Origin: Marilutibacter penaei
Lineage (GTDB): Bacteria > Pseudomonadota > Gammaproteobacteria > Xanthomonadales > Xanthomonadaceae
Assembly: GCF_014145395.1 (NCBI RefSeq)
Contig: NZ_JACHTE010000011.1
Span: forward strand, 1 to 64,000
Length of the DNA: 64,000 nucleotides
Reading direction: 5' to 3'
This document shows, one piece after another, positions 1-7,882 of this stretch. Within the stretch, counting starts at the first letter, position 1. Every line of letters starts with the position of its first letter. The position numbers were made by a program, and so were the translations under genes. The notes beneath the pieces were generated by a model, which did not search any database, was not told where the DNA came from, and saw nothing but the letters and a program-made list of their open reading frames with translations.

Positions 1-120
1 TCGGAGGAGCGCTAAGATCGAGACGAATTAGGCGTTAGGACCAGTCGATGCGTTCTGGGGGTATTTATGGGGGCATTTCTGGCGTTTAGCACCGCAACCA
101 ATTGATTAATAAGGCGATGT

Positions 121-903
121 GATTGTCGTCGCCGGCATGGACTCGAGGTGGAATGGCTCGCGCCGGCGGACATCGAAGCCGCGTACGGCTTCAGTGCGCC
201 TGCCGCCATCCTCAGTGCGAAGGCGGCCCAGGTCGACCCCTACCGGTTCGCCCACCGCCTGCTCGCGGACATCGTCCGCCGCGGCGCAGTCGTCCACGAC
301 CACGAGACGGTCGTGGGCATCGAGGCCAGCAGGCGCCGCGTCACCCTGCAACTCGCCTCGGGCGCGACGGTCCGCGCCGGCCAGGTGGTCCTCGCGTGCG
401 GCTACGAAAGCCAGGCCTGGCTGCGGCAACGGGTGGCGCGCAATCGCAGCAGCTATGCCTTCGTCAGCGCCCCGCTCCCGGCGGCGCGGCTGCAGGCGCT
501 GTCACGCACCCTCGTGTGGGAAACCGCCCGTCCCTATCTTTACCTCCGTACGACGCCCGACCACCGCCTAATGGTGGGCGGCGCCGATGACGCCGTGGAT
601 ATCCCCAAGCGGCGCGACGCGCGAGTCGCGGGCAAGGCACGAAAACTGGCCCGCAAGGCGGCCGCCCTGTTCCCGGACCTGCCGCTGCAGCCGGAATTCG
701 CCTGGGCCGGTACGTTCGCGGAAACCCCGGACGGCCTGCCGCGGTTCGGCGCCCATCCCCAGTGGGGACCGCGCGTGCTGTTCGCCATGGCCTACGGCGG
801 CAACGGCATCACTTACTCCGCGATCGGCGCCGGCCTGCTGCGCGCGACCATCGAAAAGCGCCCCCACCCGCTGCGCCGGCTGTTCTCCTTCGAGCGGGGA
901 TAG
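121..903 (+). pseudogene. N-terminally truncated FAD-dependent oxidoreductase (DAO family)
   Basis: The open frame keeps the substrate and C-terminal part of a D-amino-acid-oxidase-type flavoprotein. A FAD-domain end is visible in the motif GTFAETPDGLPRFG and in AMAYGGNGITYSAIGA near the C-terminus, both typical of this family. The N-terminal GxGxxG Rossmann motif that binds the ADP part of FAD is absent. Reading upstream in frame, native-looking sequence (GLEVEWL) begins at about 133 and a stop lies at 103-105, so roughly the first 130 residues of a normal protein are missing. A GTG at 148 could start a 251-residue product, but it could not bind FAD normally. The DNA just before the junction (50-110) looks like the upstream region of an integrase gene. 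I read this as a gene broken by insertion or deletion. Confidence 0.75.
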
Positions 904-1008
904 GCCGGCCCGCATCCCTTACCCGAGCCTGATCAACCTGTACTTGCGCGACTGCGCGACCTCACATCGGGAGCTCAAGCTCAGCGGGGTGTAGTCCGGC
1001 ATCCGGCT

Positions 1009-1302
1009 TTACGGCAGCCCGACGCCACCCAGCGGCTCCGTCACCACGTGCTGCTCGAAGCCGGCGATCAGCGGGCGACCCCGGGCGATGGCGTCCTGCA
1101 CGGCGGGCAGCGACAGCGAGGCCTGGTGGCTCGCTGCATCGGTCCAGACCTCGGTGATCCAGAGCACGTCGTCGTCGCCGGGATCGCGGGCGACGACATA
1201 GGCGATGCAGCCGGGCATCGCGGCCGTCCCATCCAGAAGGATCGATGCCAGCGCGTCGCGCTGGCCGGGTGTGCAGCGGATCTTGCCGATCAGGCCGTGC
1301 AT
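1009..1302 (-). CDS. Putative quinol monooxygenase (antibiotic biosynthesis monooxygenase family)
   Basis: A 97-residue dimeric alpha-beta barrel protein of the YgiN/ABM family. The family includes small cofactor-free oxygenases acting on quinols and many members of unknown substrate. Typical features are the GLIGKIRCTPGQRDAL start, the VARDPGDDDVLWITEVW strand pair and the SLPAVQDAI helix. The start at 1302 is chosen because GAGGAG lies just upstream; an in-frame start 25 codons earlier would run into the upstream gene. It sits 13 bases after the stop of the exported-protein gene at 1316 and may be co-transcribed with it. The substrate cannot be inferred. Confidence 0.85.
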   Translation of the reverse strand: MHGLIGKIRCTPGQRDALASILLDGTAAMPGCIAYVVARDPGDDDVLWITEVWTDAASHQASLSLPAVQDAIARGRPLIAGFEQHVVTEPLGGVGLP

Positions 1303-1315
1303 GGCGGTCGCCTCC

Positions 1316-1759
1316 TCAGGGTCGCGATTCGCTGAGTTCTTCGAGGATGCCCCACTCGCCCGCGCCACAGTCGCCAATCAGGATCGAGATCGGGCTGCTG
1401 TAGTGCTTGAGCAGCGAGTAGCGGCTCGCGGTGACGCGCACGCCGTCGCCCTCCGGGGCGTACGCGATGTCCGAGTAGGTGTTGCCGTCGCCGCGCGCCT
1501 TCGCCAATGGCATGGCCTGCCGGATCAGCCCCTTGTACTGCGACGCGGGCAGTTCCAGCGTTCGCTGCTGGCCGTCGGGATAGGTGCGCACGTTGCGGAT
1601 CAGCGCCGTGTCGCAGTAGAGGTCGGCGGCATCCGGATCGAACGCCCGCTCGCGCGTCTGGTACTCGGCGAACAGCCGCTCGCCGCGGTCGCTGTCGGCG
1701 GCGTGGACCGGTGCGAGCAGCGTGCCCGCGGCGGTCAGGGCAATGCAGAGACGCTTCAT
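1316..1759 (-). CDS. Hypothetical exported protein
   Basis: A 147-residue protein with a clear signal peptide (MKRLCIALTAAGTLLAPVHA, cleavage after AHA-like AlaAsp). The mature part has one Cys pair (YCDTAL and GDCGAGEW), which could form a disulfide in the periplasm. I do not recognise the family. The start overlaps the stop of the upstream lipoprotein gene by four bases (ATGA), so the two are probably translationally coupled and function in the envelope. The monooxygenase gene follows closely downstream. Confidence 0.75.
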   Translation of the reverse strand: MKRLCIALTAAGTLLAPVHAADSDRGERLFAEYQTRERAFDPDAADLYCDTALIRNVRTYPDGQQRTLELPASQYKGLIRQAMPLAKARGDGNTYSDIAYAPEGDGVRVTASRYSLLKHYSSPISILIGDCGAGEWGILEELSESRP

Positions 1760-2316
1760 CCTGGATCCTTGTACTCGAAGGCCATCGTGGCGCCGTCGAC
1801 CAGCGGGAAGAACGCCGCGTCGGGCGCGAGTTTCAGATCGATCCAGAAGGTGACCTCGCGCGGGTCGGGCGGGGTCTTCGCGAAGCGGGATTCAACTTCC
1901 AGCGCCAGTGAACCCGCAGTCCCCGCCTGCAGCCGATGCTGCACGTCGGCGAGGTGGCCTGCACCTTCATCGTCCAGCGCGAACAGGTATGTGGTGACCG
2001 GGACGCCCGTACTCAGGAAACCCGTCGATCGCGCCTCGGACAGCGTCTGGAGGTGCCTCAACCCGAGCTGCTGGGTCACCGGCGGACCGGACTCGCCGGC
2101 AACGGACACCTTCAGTTCGGCGCTTGCAAGATCGAGCTCGAAGCCATCAGGCACCGACACCTTCACCCGGACCGCCAACGGGTCCACCTGCGCGAACGTG
2201 TCCGGTGTGACGTTCGAAAGCCGCCACGCCGTCGACAGCGGAATCGACGCACATGCGGTCGATCCCAGGGCGAGCGCGAGCAGTACGAGATGGGCGAAAC
2301 GCAGGGTCGGCATCAT
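1756..2316 (-). CDS. Hypothetical lipoprotein
   Basis: A 186-residue protein with a lipoprotein signal: a hydrophobic stretch ending in the lipobox LGSTAC, so Cys22 is the likely lipidation site. The mature part is rich in beta strands with no recognised domain. Two consecutive ATG codons occur at 2316 and 2313; AAAGGA upstream supports either. It is the first gene of a run with the exported protein at 1316, whose start overlaps its stop by ATGA. Function unknown; the layout suggests a small envelope module. Confidence 0.75.
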   Translation of the reverse strand: MMPTLRFAHLVLLALALGSTACASIPLSTAWRLSNVTPDTFAQVDPLAVRVKVSVPDGFELDLASAELKVSVAGESGPPVTQQLGLRHLQTLSEARSTGFLSTGVPVTTYLFALDDEGAGHLADVQHRLQAGTAGSLALEVESRFAKTPPDPREVTFWIDLKLAPDAAFFPLVDGATMAFEYKDPG

Positions 2317-2534
2317 GGTGTCCTTTCCGGGTGACGGTCCGGGGCCGTCAGTCCTTCCGATATCGCACGCGGCCCAAGCCGATCATGCGTGCCCACATCG
2401 AAACGATCAAGCGTCCCGCGCGTCGCCTGGACACCCTGCCGTGGGCAAGACGCAAAGAAACCCGACGGGCCGTGCGGCGTTGACGGGGCCAGCCGGGAGT
2501 CTTCCAGCGCCGCCGGGCGACGTCGCGAGGAACT

Positions 2535-2966
2535 TCAGCCCGCGTCTGCGTACAGCCTGGGAAAATACCGCTCCATCAGCGTTTCAGGGTGGCTCGGCGC
2601 GGTGAAGCCATAGCGCGCATACAGGCCATGGGCATCGCCGGTCGCCAAGGTGAAGCGGCGCAGGCCCTGCAGGCGCGGATCGCCGATGACCGCGTCCATC
2701 AGCGTCCGCGAGTGGCCGTGGCCGCGATGCTCCGGCAGCACGAACACGTCGACGAGATTGGCGAAGGTCGCCTGGTCGGTGACGACACGGGCGAAGGCCA
2801 CCTGCCGGTCGCCGACAAAGCCACCGAAGCACAGCGAGTGCGCGATCGCCTTCTCGACCAGCGCGCGCGGGATATCGCGCGCCCAGTAGGTCTGCCCGGA
2901 CAGGAACCGATGGATGAGGTCGACGTCGAGCTCGGCGGCGTCGGTGCTGATGTGCAGGAGGTCCAT
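2535..2966 (-). CDS. GNAT family N-acetyltransferase
   Basis: A 143-residue single-domain acetyltransferase. The acetyl-CoA binding motif A is visible as VDVFVLPEHRGHGHSRTLM (R/Q-x-x-G-x-G/A form RGHGHS), followed by the motif B helix and the YARYGF segment that usually lines the CoA pocket. Length fits the single-domain GNAT fold. The substrate cannot be told from sequence. A 218-base region to the next gene downstream (2317-2534) contains nothing I recognise. Confidence 0.88.
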   Translation of the reverse strand: MDLLHISTDAAELDVDLIHRFLSGQTYWARDIPRALVEKAIAHSLCFGGFVGDRQVAFARVVTDQATFANLVDVFVLPEHRGHGHSRTLMDAVIGDPRLQGLRRFTLATGDAHGLYARYGFTAPSHPETLMERYFPRLYADAG

Positions 2967-3006
2967 GGCATGAGGCTCCGGTGGGCGTCGCGGCGGCGTG
3001 CCGCGT

Positions 3007-3402
3007 TCAGTCGGGTGAGAACTCGGCGAACGCCTCTTCGCCGGTCATTTTCCGCGTGTCGTTGGCAAACGCGTAGAACCCCGGCTTCTCGTCGATGAAG
3101 ATCTCGGTGGTCAGCGTGAACCCGCGATCCTGGAACAGTCCAGCCGGCAACGCGTACTCGCCGTTCTGCAGCAGGCAGTAGAACAGGTGGGTGCCGCAGG
3201 CGCCGCAGAACCCGCGCTCCGCCCAGTCCGACGACCGGTAGCGCACCGGCTCCGCGCCGCTGAACGCGACGTTCGCGCCCCCATGCACGGCGAACATCGG
3301 CCCGCCCGACCAGCGCCGGCACATCGCGCAATGGCAGAGCGCGATCTCATCGCAGTCGGGTACGGTGACTTCGATGGCACCGCACAAGCATGTTCCGTTC
3401 AT
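3007..3402 (-). CDS. GFA family (glutathione-dependent formaldehyde-activating-like) zinc protein
   Basis: A 131-residue protein of the GFA/CENP-V fold. The zinc-binding cysteines are all visible: CLCGAI near the N-terminus, CHCAMC at about residue 25, and CGACGTHLF at about residue 70. Members of this family bind zinc and some bind glutathione; most have no proven reaction, so the formaldehyde role is only a family label. The start at 3402 is supported by CAGGAGAG upstream and by the conserved Cys-rich N-terminus. It is the likely downstream partner of the hydrolase at 3438. Confidence 0.87.
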   Translation of the reverse strand: MNGTCLCGAIEVTVPDCDEIALCHCAMCRRWSGGPMFAVHGGANVAFSGAEPVRYRSSDWAERGFCGACGTHLFYCLLQNGEYALPAGLFQDRGFTLTTEIFIDEKPGFYAFANDTRKMTGEEAFAEFSPD

Positions 3403-3437
3403 GGCTCTCTCCTGGGGAAGCGGGACGTCAGCACCCG

Positions 3438-4130
3438 TCATTCAGATGTTGGTTCCGTCGCGGCGGCATCCGGTCGCCCTCCGTCGTGGATCCAGTCCAG
3501 CGCCGGGTCGATCCACGCGGGAAGGGGCTGGTAGAACGCCCCATGTTGCTTGCCGGTGTTGATCTCGATCTCCTCGAACACCCGCGGCGGCTCGGGCTGG
3601 CGGGCGAGCGGCGCACAGCTGCCGGCCAGGTCGTCGCTGATCTCGTGGATCGACAGCACACGGCCCGTCAGTCGGAGGTGGGACGGCACCGGCCCGCCCA
3701 GGCACGCCGCGAGCAGGACGAAGCGCACCTCGGGCCGGCGCAGGTAACTGGAGACCCGCGTCGCGATGCCGCCGCCCTTCGAGAAGCCGACCACGGCGAT
3801 GCGCCCGGGCGGCACGCCCCGGGCAATGAGCGACTCCACCTGCGACACCACCACGCCGGCGTAAGCCGCCATGTCCGTCCCCGGCGGCCGCGGCGCCGAG
3901 ATCACCACCGCACCCCGCGCCGAAAGCGCGTCCAGCACGGCAGGGTAGTCGTACAGGCCAAAGCGCGGATCGGTCGGGCGCGGGCCCGCGTTCTCGATGA
4001 TGCGCCCGTGCAGGTAGATGAGATGGACCTGCGTCGTGTCTGGCGCGTCCAGAACATCCGTGCGGACGCTGCCTGCGTGCGTCGCCCCGCCGGATGCGAG
4101 TAGTAGAGACAGAAACAAACCGGCCTTCAT
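3438..4130 (-). CDS. Exported alpha/beta hydrolase-like protein
   Basis: A 230-residue protein with a signal peptide (MKAGLFLSLLLASGGATHAG). The mature part has the alpha/beta-hydrolase pattern: the HLIYLHGRI strand with oxyanion-hole region near residue 35, and the nucleophile elbow GFSKGGG at about residue 133. A His near the C-terminus (KQHGAFYQ) could complete the triad. The start at 4130 is chosen for the signal peptide and AAGGG upstream; longer in-frame starts add unrelated residues. The substrate is unknown. It lies tail-on to the ars operon on the other strand. Confidence 0.8.
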   Translation of the reverse strand: MKAGLFLSLLLASGGATHAGSVRTDVLDAPDTTQVHLIYLHGRIIENAGPRPTDPRFGLYDYPAVLDALSARGAVVISAPRPPGTDMAAYAGVVVSQVESLIARGVPPGRIAVVGFSKGGGIATRVSSYLRRPEVRFVLLAACLGGPVPSHLRLTGRVLSIHEISDDLAGSCAPLARQPEPPRVFEEIEINTGKQHGAFYQPLPAWIDPALDWIHDGGRPDAAATEPTSE

Positions 4131-4248
4131 GGGTTGCCCTTCACCCGTCCGAACGCGCCCTGATGACGCTCCCTTTATCGCACAGGCAGCGGAACGCCAT
4201 GCCGTCTTGGCGACGGGGCATCGCTGGGCCCGTCGAATCACCGGACGC

Positions 4249-4288
4249 TTGACGATGACATTAATTCCATTATTCTAGATCAATGGAA
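4249..4288 (+). promoter_or_regulatory. arsR promoter and overlapping operator, leaderless start
   Basis: A -35-like TTGACG (4249-4254), a 16-base spacer and a -10-like TATTCT (4271-4276) place the transcription start at or next to the arsR ATG at 4283. No Shine-Dalgarno sequence precedes that ATG. A perfect 7-base inverted repeat, TTCCATT (4265-4271) and AATGGAA (4282-4288), spans the -10 element and the start codon. Its position fits an ArsR operator that blocks polymerase. Confidence 0.6.
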
Positions 4289-4612
4289 ACGAATCAGGCC
4301 ATCGCCGCCCTGACCGCCCTGGGCCACGCCACCCGGCTGGCGATCTTCCGCTTGCTGGTCGAAGCCGGCCCCGACGGCCGGATGGCCGGGGAGATCGGCG
4401 AGGCCCTGGCCGTGCCAGGTGCGACGCTGTCCTTCCACTTGAAAGAGCTGGTGCACGCCGGCCTGATCGACGGCGAACCGCAGGGGCGCAAGGTCTGCTA
4501 CCGGGCCCGGTTCGATGCGATGAACGCACTGGTCGCCTACCTGACCCACAACTGCTGCGCCGGCACGGCGGACACGCGCTGCGATACCGGCGTCGCGCCC
4601 GCTCGCTGCTGA
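4283..4612 (+). CDS. arsR: ArsR/SmtB family arsenic-responsive repressor
   Basis: A 109-residue winged-helix repressor. The DNA-recognition part is GATLSFHLKELVHAGLI (about residues 50-66), followed by the wing GRKVCYRA. Cysteines cluster at the C-terminus (HNCC, TRCD, ARC), which could be the arsenite-sensing thiols. This is unlike the classic CVC in the recognition helix, so the sensor is of a C-terminal type by inference. It heads an operon with arsC and acr3 and should repress it until arsenite binds. The start overlaps a palindrome and appears leaderless. Confidence 0.9.
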   Translation: METNQAIAALTALGHATRLAIFRLLVEAGPDGRMAGEIGEALAVPGATLSFHLKELVHAGLIDGEPQGRKVCYRARFDAMNALVAYLTHNCCAGTADTRCDTGVAPARC

Positions 4613-4648
4613 CCTCCTTTCCCTCCACCGCTCTCCCGGAACCCGTCG

Positions 4649-5167
4649 ATGAAACGTCGCGTCCTCTTCCTCTGCACCGGCAACTCGGCCCGCAGCGTCC
4701 TCGCCGAGGCGACGCTGCGTGCCTGGGCCGGCACCCGTTACGAGGCCCTCAGCGCCGGCAGCCAGCCCACCGGCACGGTCAACCCGCACGCGTTGCGCCA
4801 GCTCGCGGCCGAGGGCATCGCCACTGCCGGCCTGCGGAGCAAGTCCTGGGACGAGTTCGCCACCGCCGGGGCGCCTCCGTTGGACATGGTGGTCACGGTT
4901 TGCGACTCGGCCGCGGCCGAAACCTGCCCGGTGGTGTTCGGCGACTTCCTCCGCGTGCACTGGGGGCTGCCCGACCCGGCCGCCGTCGACGGCGACGACG
5001 ACGCCCGGCAGGCGGCCTTCCGGGAGGCCCACGCCATCGTCAAGGCGCGTCTGCAGGCCTTCCTCGCCCTCCCCGCCGAGGCCTGGAACGACCGCGCCGC
5101 GCTCAAGGACTCGCTCGACCGGATCGGCTTCGTGGAGCCGGACGACGTCGTCGCCGACCATGGCTGA
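4649..5167 (+). CDS. arsC: Arsenate reductase, low-molecular-weight phosphatase (thioredoxin-coupled) type
   Basis: A 172-residue cytoplasmic enzyme reducing arsenate to arsenite. The phosphatase-type loop CTGNSARS is at residues 9-16 (C-x5-R), and a second redox Cys pair is visible in VCDSAAAETCP at about residues 82-91, as in thioredoxin-dependent ArsC. The C-terminal helix carries the usual acidic residues. It lies 36 bases after arsR and its stop overlaps the start of acr3 by eight bases, so reduction and export are coupled. The C-terminal extension is slightly longer than the roughly 140-residue family norm. Confidence 0.93.
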   Translation: MKRRVLFLCTGNSARSVLAEATLRAWAGTRYEALSAGSQPTGTVNPHALRQLAAEGIATAGLRSKSWDEFATAGAPPLDMVVTVCDSAAAETCPVVFGDFLRVHWGLPDPAAVDGDDDARQAAFREAHAIVKARLQAFLALPAEAWNDRAALKDSLDRIGFVEPDDVVADHG

Positions 5168-6215
5168 TCCAACGCCGGCGATGGGGCGGTTCGAGCGCTA
5201 CCTGAGTGCCTGGGTGGCGCTGTGCATCGTCGTCGGCACGGCCCTGGGGCACGCGCTGCCGGAGGCCTTCGCGGCCCTCGGCCGGATGGAGGCCGCGCGG
5301 GTCAACCTGCCGGTCGCGGCGCTGGTCTGGCTGATGATCATCCCGATGCTGCTGAAGGTGGACTTCGGTGCGATGCGCGACGTCCGCCAGCACTGGCGCG
5401 GCATCGGCGTCACCCTGTTCGTCAACTGGGCGGTCAAGCCATTCTCGATGGCGCTGCTGGGGTGGCTGTTCCTGCGCCACGTGTTCGTCGATTGGCTGCC
5501 GCCCGGCCAGGTCGACGCGTACATGGCCGGCCTGATCCTGCTGGCCGCGGCGCCCTGTACCGCGATGGTCTTCGTCTGGAGCCACCTGTGCCGCGGCGAC
5601 GCCAACTTCACCCTCAGCCAGGTCGCGCTCAACGACGCGATCATGGTCGTCGCCTTCGCGCCGCTGGTGGCCCTGCTGCTCGGCCTGTCGTCGATCACCG
5701 TGCCCTGGGACACGCTGGCACTCTCGGTCACGCTGTACATCCTGGTGCCCGTGGCGCTCGCCGCCGGGCTGCGCCGCTGGCTGCTGGCCCACGGCGGACA
5801 GGCGCGTCTGGACGCCGTGCTGGCCCGTCTCGGTCCGCTCTCGCTGGCCGCCCTGCTGGCGACGCTGGTGCTGCTGTTCGGCTTCCAGGGCCGCCAGATC
5901 ATCGAGCAGCCGCTGGTCATCGCGATCCTCGCCGTGCCGATCCTGGTCCAGGTCTACTTCAACTCCGCACTGGCCTACCTGCTCAACCGCCGCTTCGGCG
6001 TGGCCCACTGCGTGGCCGGGCCTTCGGCCCTGATCGGCGCGAGCAATTTCTTCGAACTGGCGGTGGCGACGGCAATCGCCCTGTTCGGCGTGCATTCCGG
6101 CGCGGCACTGGCCACCGTGGTCGGCGTGCTGATCGAAGTCCCCGTGATGCTGTCGGTGGTGCGGATCGTCAACCGCAGCCGCGGCTGGTACGAGCGGCGG
6201 CTGGCGACACCGTAA
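5160..6215 (+). CDS. acr3: ACR3 family arsenite efflux permease
   Basis: A 351-residue inner-membrane protein with about ten transmembrane helices. The ACR3 signature APCTAMVFVWSHL with its essential Cys is at about residue 140, and PVAALVWLMIIPMLLKVDF matches the conserved TM2 region. It exports arsenite produced by ArsC. The ATG at 5160 overlaps arsC by eight bases; a second candidate at 5181 would remove seven residues. The length is typical of the family. Operon position after arsR-arsC confirms the role. Confidence 0.93.
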   Translation: MADPTPAMGRFERYLSAWVALCIVVGTALGHALPEAFAALGRMEAARVNLPVAALVWLMIIPMLLKVDFGAMRDVRQHWRGIGVTLFVNWAVKPFSMALLGWLFLRHVFVDWLPPGQVDAYMAGLILLAAAPCTAMVFVWSHLCRGDANFTLSQVALNDAIMVVAFAPLVALLLGLSSITVPWDTLALSVTLYILVPVALAAGLRRWLLAHGGQARLDAVLARLGPLSLAALLATLVLLFGFQGRQIIEQPLVIAILAVPILVQVYFNSALAYLLNRRFGVAHCVAGPSALIGASNFFELAVATAIALFGVHSGAALATVVGVLIEVPVMLSVVRIVNRSRGWYERRLATP

Positions 6216-6258
6216 CGGCGCAGCGGGTGAGGGCGGTCATCGCGCGTGGGCCAACTGC

Positions 6259-6690
6259 TCAAGCGCCGGCAGCGTCGGGCGAGTCCGTCGCGGAGGCGAT
6301 CGCATCGTAGCCGGCCGCCGAGAACTCGATCAGGCAATAGCCGTGGCCGAACGGATCCGCCATCACGGCGATCCGTCCCCAGGACGCCGTGCGGATCGGC
6401 TGCTCCGGGATCGCCCCGGCGTGCAGCGAACGCTCGACCGCGGCCTCCAGGTCGTCGACCACGATGTCCAGATGGATGGGCGTCCAGTGCCGCGCATATG
6501 ACCGCTCACCGCCGGTCGCCGATGGGGCCGTCCCCGCCGCCTTCGCCAGCAGGTAGATCGCACAGTCCGCACCCAGCAACTCCACCCCGTCGGCGCCGAA
6601 ACGGCGCGCGGGCGCCAGCTGGAAGGCCGCGCAATAGAAACGCTCGCCCGCCTCCAGGTCCGGCACGTCGATGTTCACCAGCAGCTTCAT
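6259..6690 (-). CDS. VOC family (glyoxalase/bleomycin-resistance-like) protein
   Basis: A 143-residue vicinal-oxygen-chelate protein built of two beta-alpha-beta3 repeats. Repeat one starts NIDVPDLEAGERFYCAAF; repeat two runs HLDIVVDDLEAAVERSLHAGA to DPFGHGYCLIEF. His in HLDIVV and the Glu in LIEF are candidate metal ligands. The family covers glyoxalases, dioxygenases and resistance proteins; this one is closest in style to the generic glyoxalase-like group. It is convergent with the ars operon and independent of it. Confidence 0.87.
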   Translation of the reverse strand: MKLLVNIDVPDLEAGERFYCAAFQLAPARRFGADGVELLGADCAIYLLAKAAGTAPSATGGERSYARHWTPIHLDIVVDDLEAAVERSLHAGAIPEQPIRTASWGRIAVMADPFGHGYCLIEFSAAGYDAIASATDSPDAAGA

Positions 6691-6724
6691 GGCGTGACGC
6701 CTCCGCGTCGGTCCGCAGGCATTG

Positions 6725-7210
6725 TCAGGCCTTCCGCCCGGCCCTGCACCTCAGGGCCACGCCCAGCGCGCCGACCACGCCCGCGAGCATGCAGGCCAGG
6801 TGCAGCGGCCCGGTTCCGACCTGCCCCAACAGCGGGTTACCGCCGGCGAATGGCCACGCCGGCGACATGTCCGAATGCATCAAGGCATCGAACAGCACGT
6901 GCGAGAACGTGCCGACATAGGCGCCGACGAACGACGCCGTCCACGTAAACGGCGCGTGCGGCACGCGCAGCCAGCGCAGCACCCGCGCACTGACCGGTCG
7001 CCCGATCGCACCGGCGATCGTCCCGATCACCAGCGCACCCGGCACGGTATGGCTGGCCCCGTGCACGGCCGGCCAATGGCCCAGCAGGCCGAGCAGCGGC
7101 TCGATGTCCATCAGGACCTGCGCGCCACCGAAGACCATGAAACTGAAACGCGGCCCGCCGATGGCCTTGAACAGGACGCCGGGGCCGAGGTGGAACGGGG
7201 TAAAGGGCAT
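6725..7210 (-). CDS. DUF4184/DUF457-like membrane protein (annotated as metal-dependent hydrolase)
   Basis: A 161-residue membrane protein beginning MPFTPFHLGPG, the characteristic start of a group of small integral proteins often labelled metal-dependent hydrolase. Polar His and Asp residues recur within membrane segments (HLGPG, HGASHTVPG, FSHVLFDALMHSD), and four hydrophobic segments are visible. No enzyme activity is established for this type. It is 35 bases from the VOC gene and may share a transcript with its neighbours on the minus strand. Confidence 0.75.
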   Translation of the reverse strand: MPFTPFHLGPGVLFKAIGGPRFSFMVFGGAQVLMDIEPLLGLLGHWPAVHGASHTVPGALVIGTIAGAIGRPVSARVLRWLRVPHAPFTWTASFVGAYVGTFSHVLFDALMHSDMSPAWPFAGGNPLLGQVGTGPLHLACMLAGVVGALGVALRCRAGRKA

Positions 7211-7255
7211 GCAGTTCCCGGGGGTTGGGTGCGGGTGGGGACGGGCGCCTCGCGC

Positions 7256-7753
7256 TCAATGGCGCGGCATCGGCACCACGCGACTGATCTCGCAGCCTCT
7301 CGAGAACGCCCCGGTGGGCAACGTTCCCATCGCGGCGAGGCCCTGGGAGACGTGGTCGAGCAACACCACCTTGTCGCCCGGGCGCCCGCACACCGCTGCG
7401 CCGCGGTTCCTGGACGCCAACTGAATCGCATGGGCGCCGCCCAGATCCGGGCAGGAGCCGACGGTCTCCACCCGGTAGTAGCGATTCCCGGCGTGCCGCC
7501 TCGGCGACACCTCCACCACCAGCCCCTCGCCATCCTCGCGCCATCCGCGCAGGAAACGCGCGTCGACGCACTGGTCCGTGGCCCCGCGGATATCGCGCCA
7601 ATGCGGAGCGCGGACCTTGACGGGGTCCATCGTCACCGTGGACGCGCCGTGCTCCACGACCGCGGGGGGTACGGGCGGCGACGCGGCAGCGGCGCTCCCG
7701 ATACCCGCAAGGGCCGTGGCCAAGCCGGCCATCAGCATGTGTGCGGTCCTCAT
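7256..7753 (-). CDS. Hypothetical exported protein, DUF6491-like
   Basis: A 165-residue protein with a signal peptide ending in AAAAS. The mature region has IRGATDQCVDARFLRGW followed by RYYRVETVGSCPDLGG and SRNRGAAVCGRPGDKVVL. The spacing of three Cys and the Y-x-V...CPDL pattern resembles the DUF6491 proteins common in xanthomonads; this assignment is from memory of the pattern and is tentative. The start at 7753 is chosen for the signal peptide and for GGGAGGT upstream. Function unknown. Confidence 0.65.
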   Translation of the reverse strand: MRTAHMLMAGLATALAGIGSAAAASPPVPPAVVEHGASTVTMDPVKVRAPHWRDIRGATDQCVDARFLRGWREDGEGLVVEVSPRRHAGNRYYRVETVGSCPDLGGAHAIQLASRNRGAAVCGRPGDKVVLLDHVSQGLAAMGTLPTGAFSRGCEISRVVPMPRH

Positions 7754-7882
7754 TGCCCTACCTCCCTGGCGGCCCTTCGACCGCGCCGAAGAGCGGGGTC
7801 GGATCGATCGGATGACGGTACTACAGACCCGGGACATCAATCCGGATGACGCGATCGTCGAAGCCGAAGACGATGCGGACGG

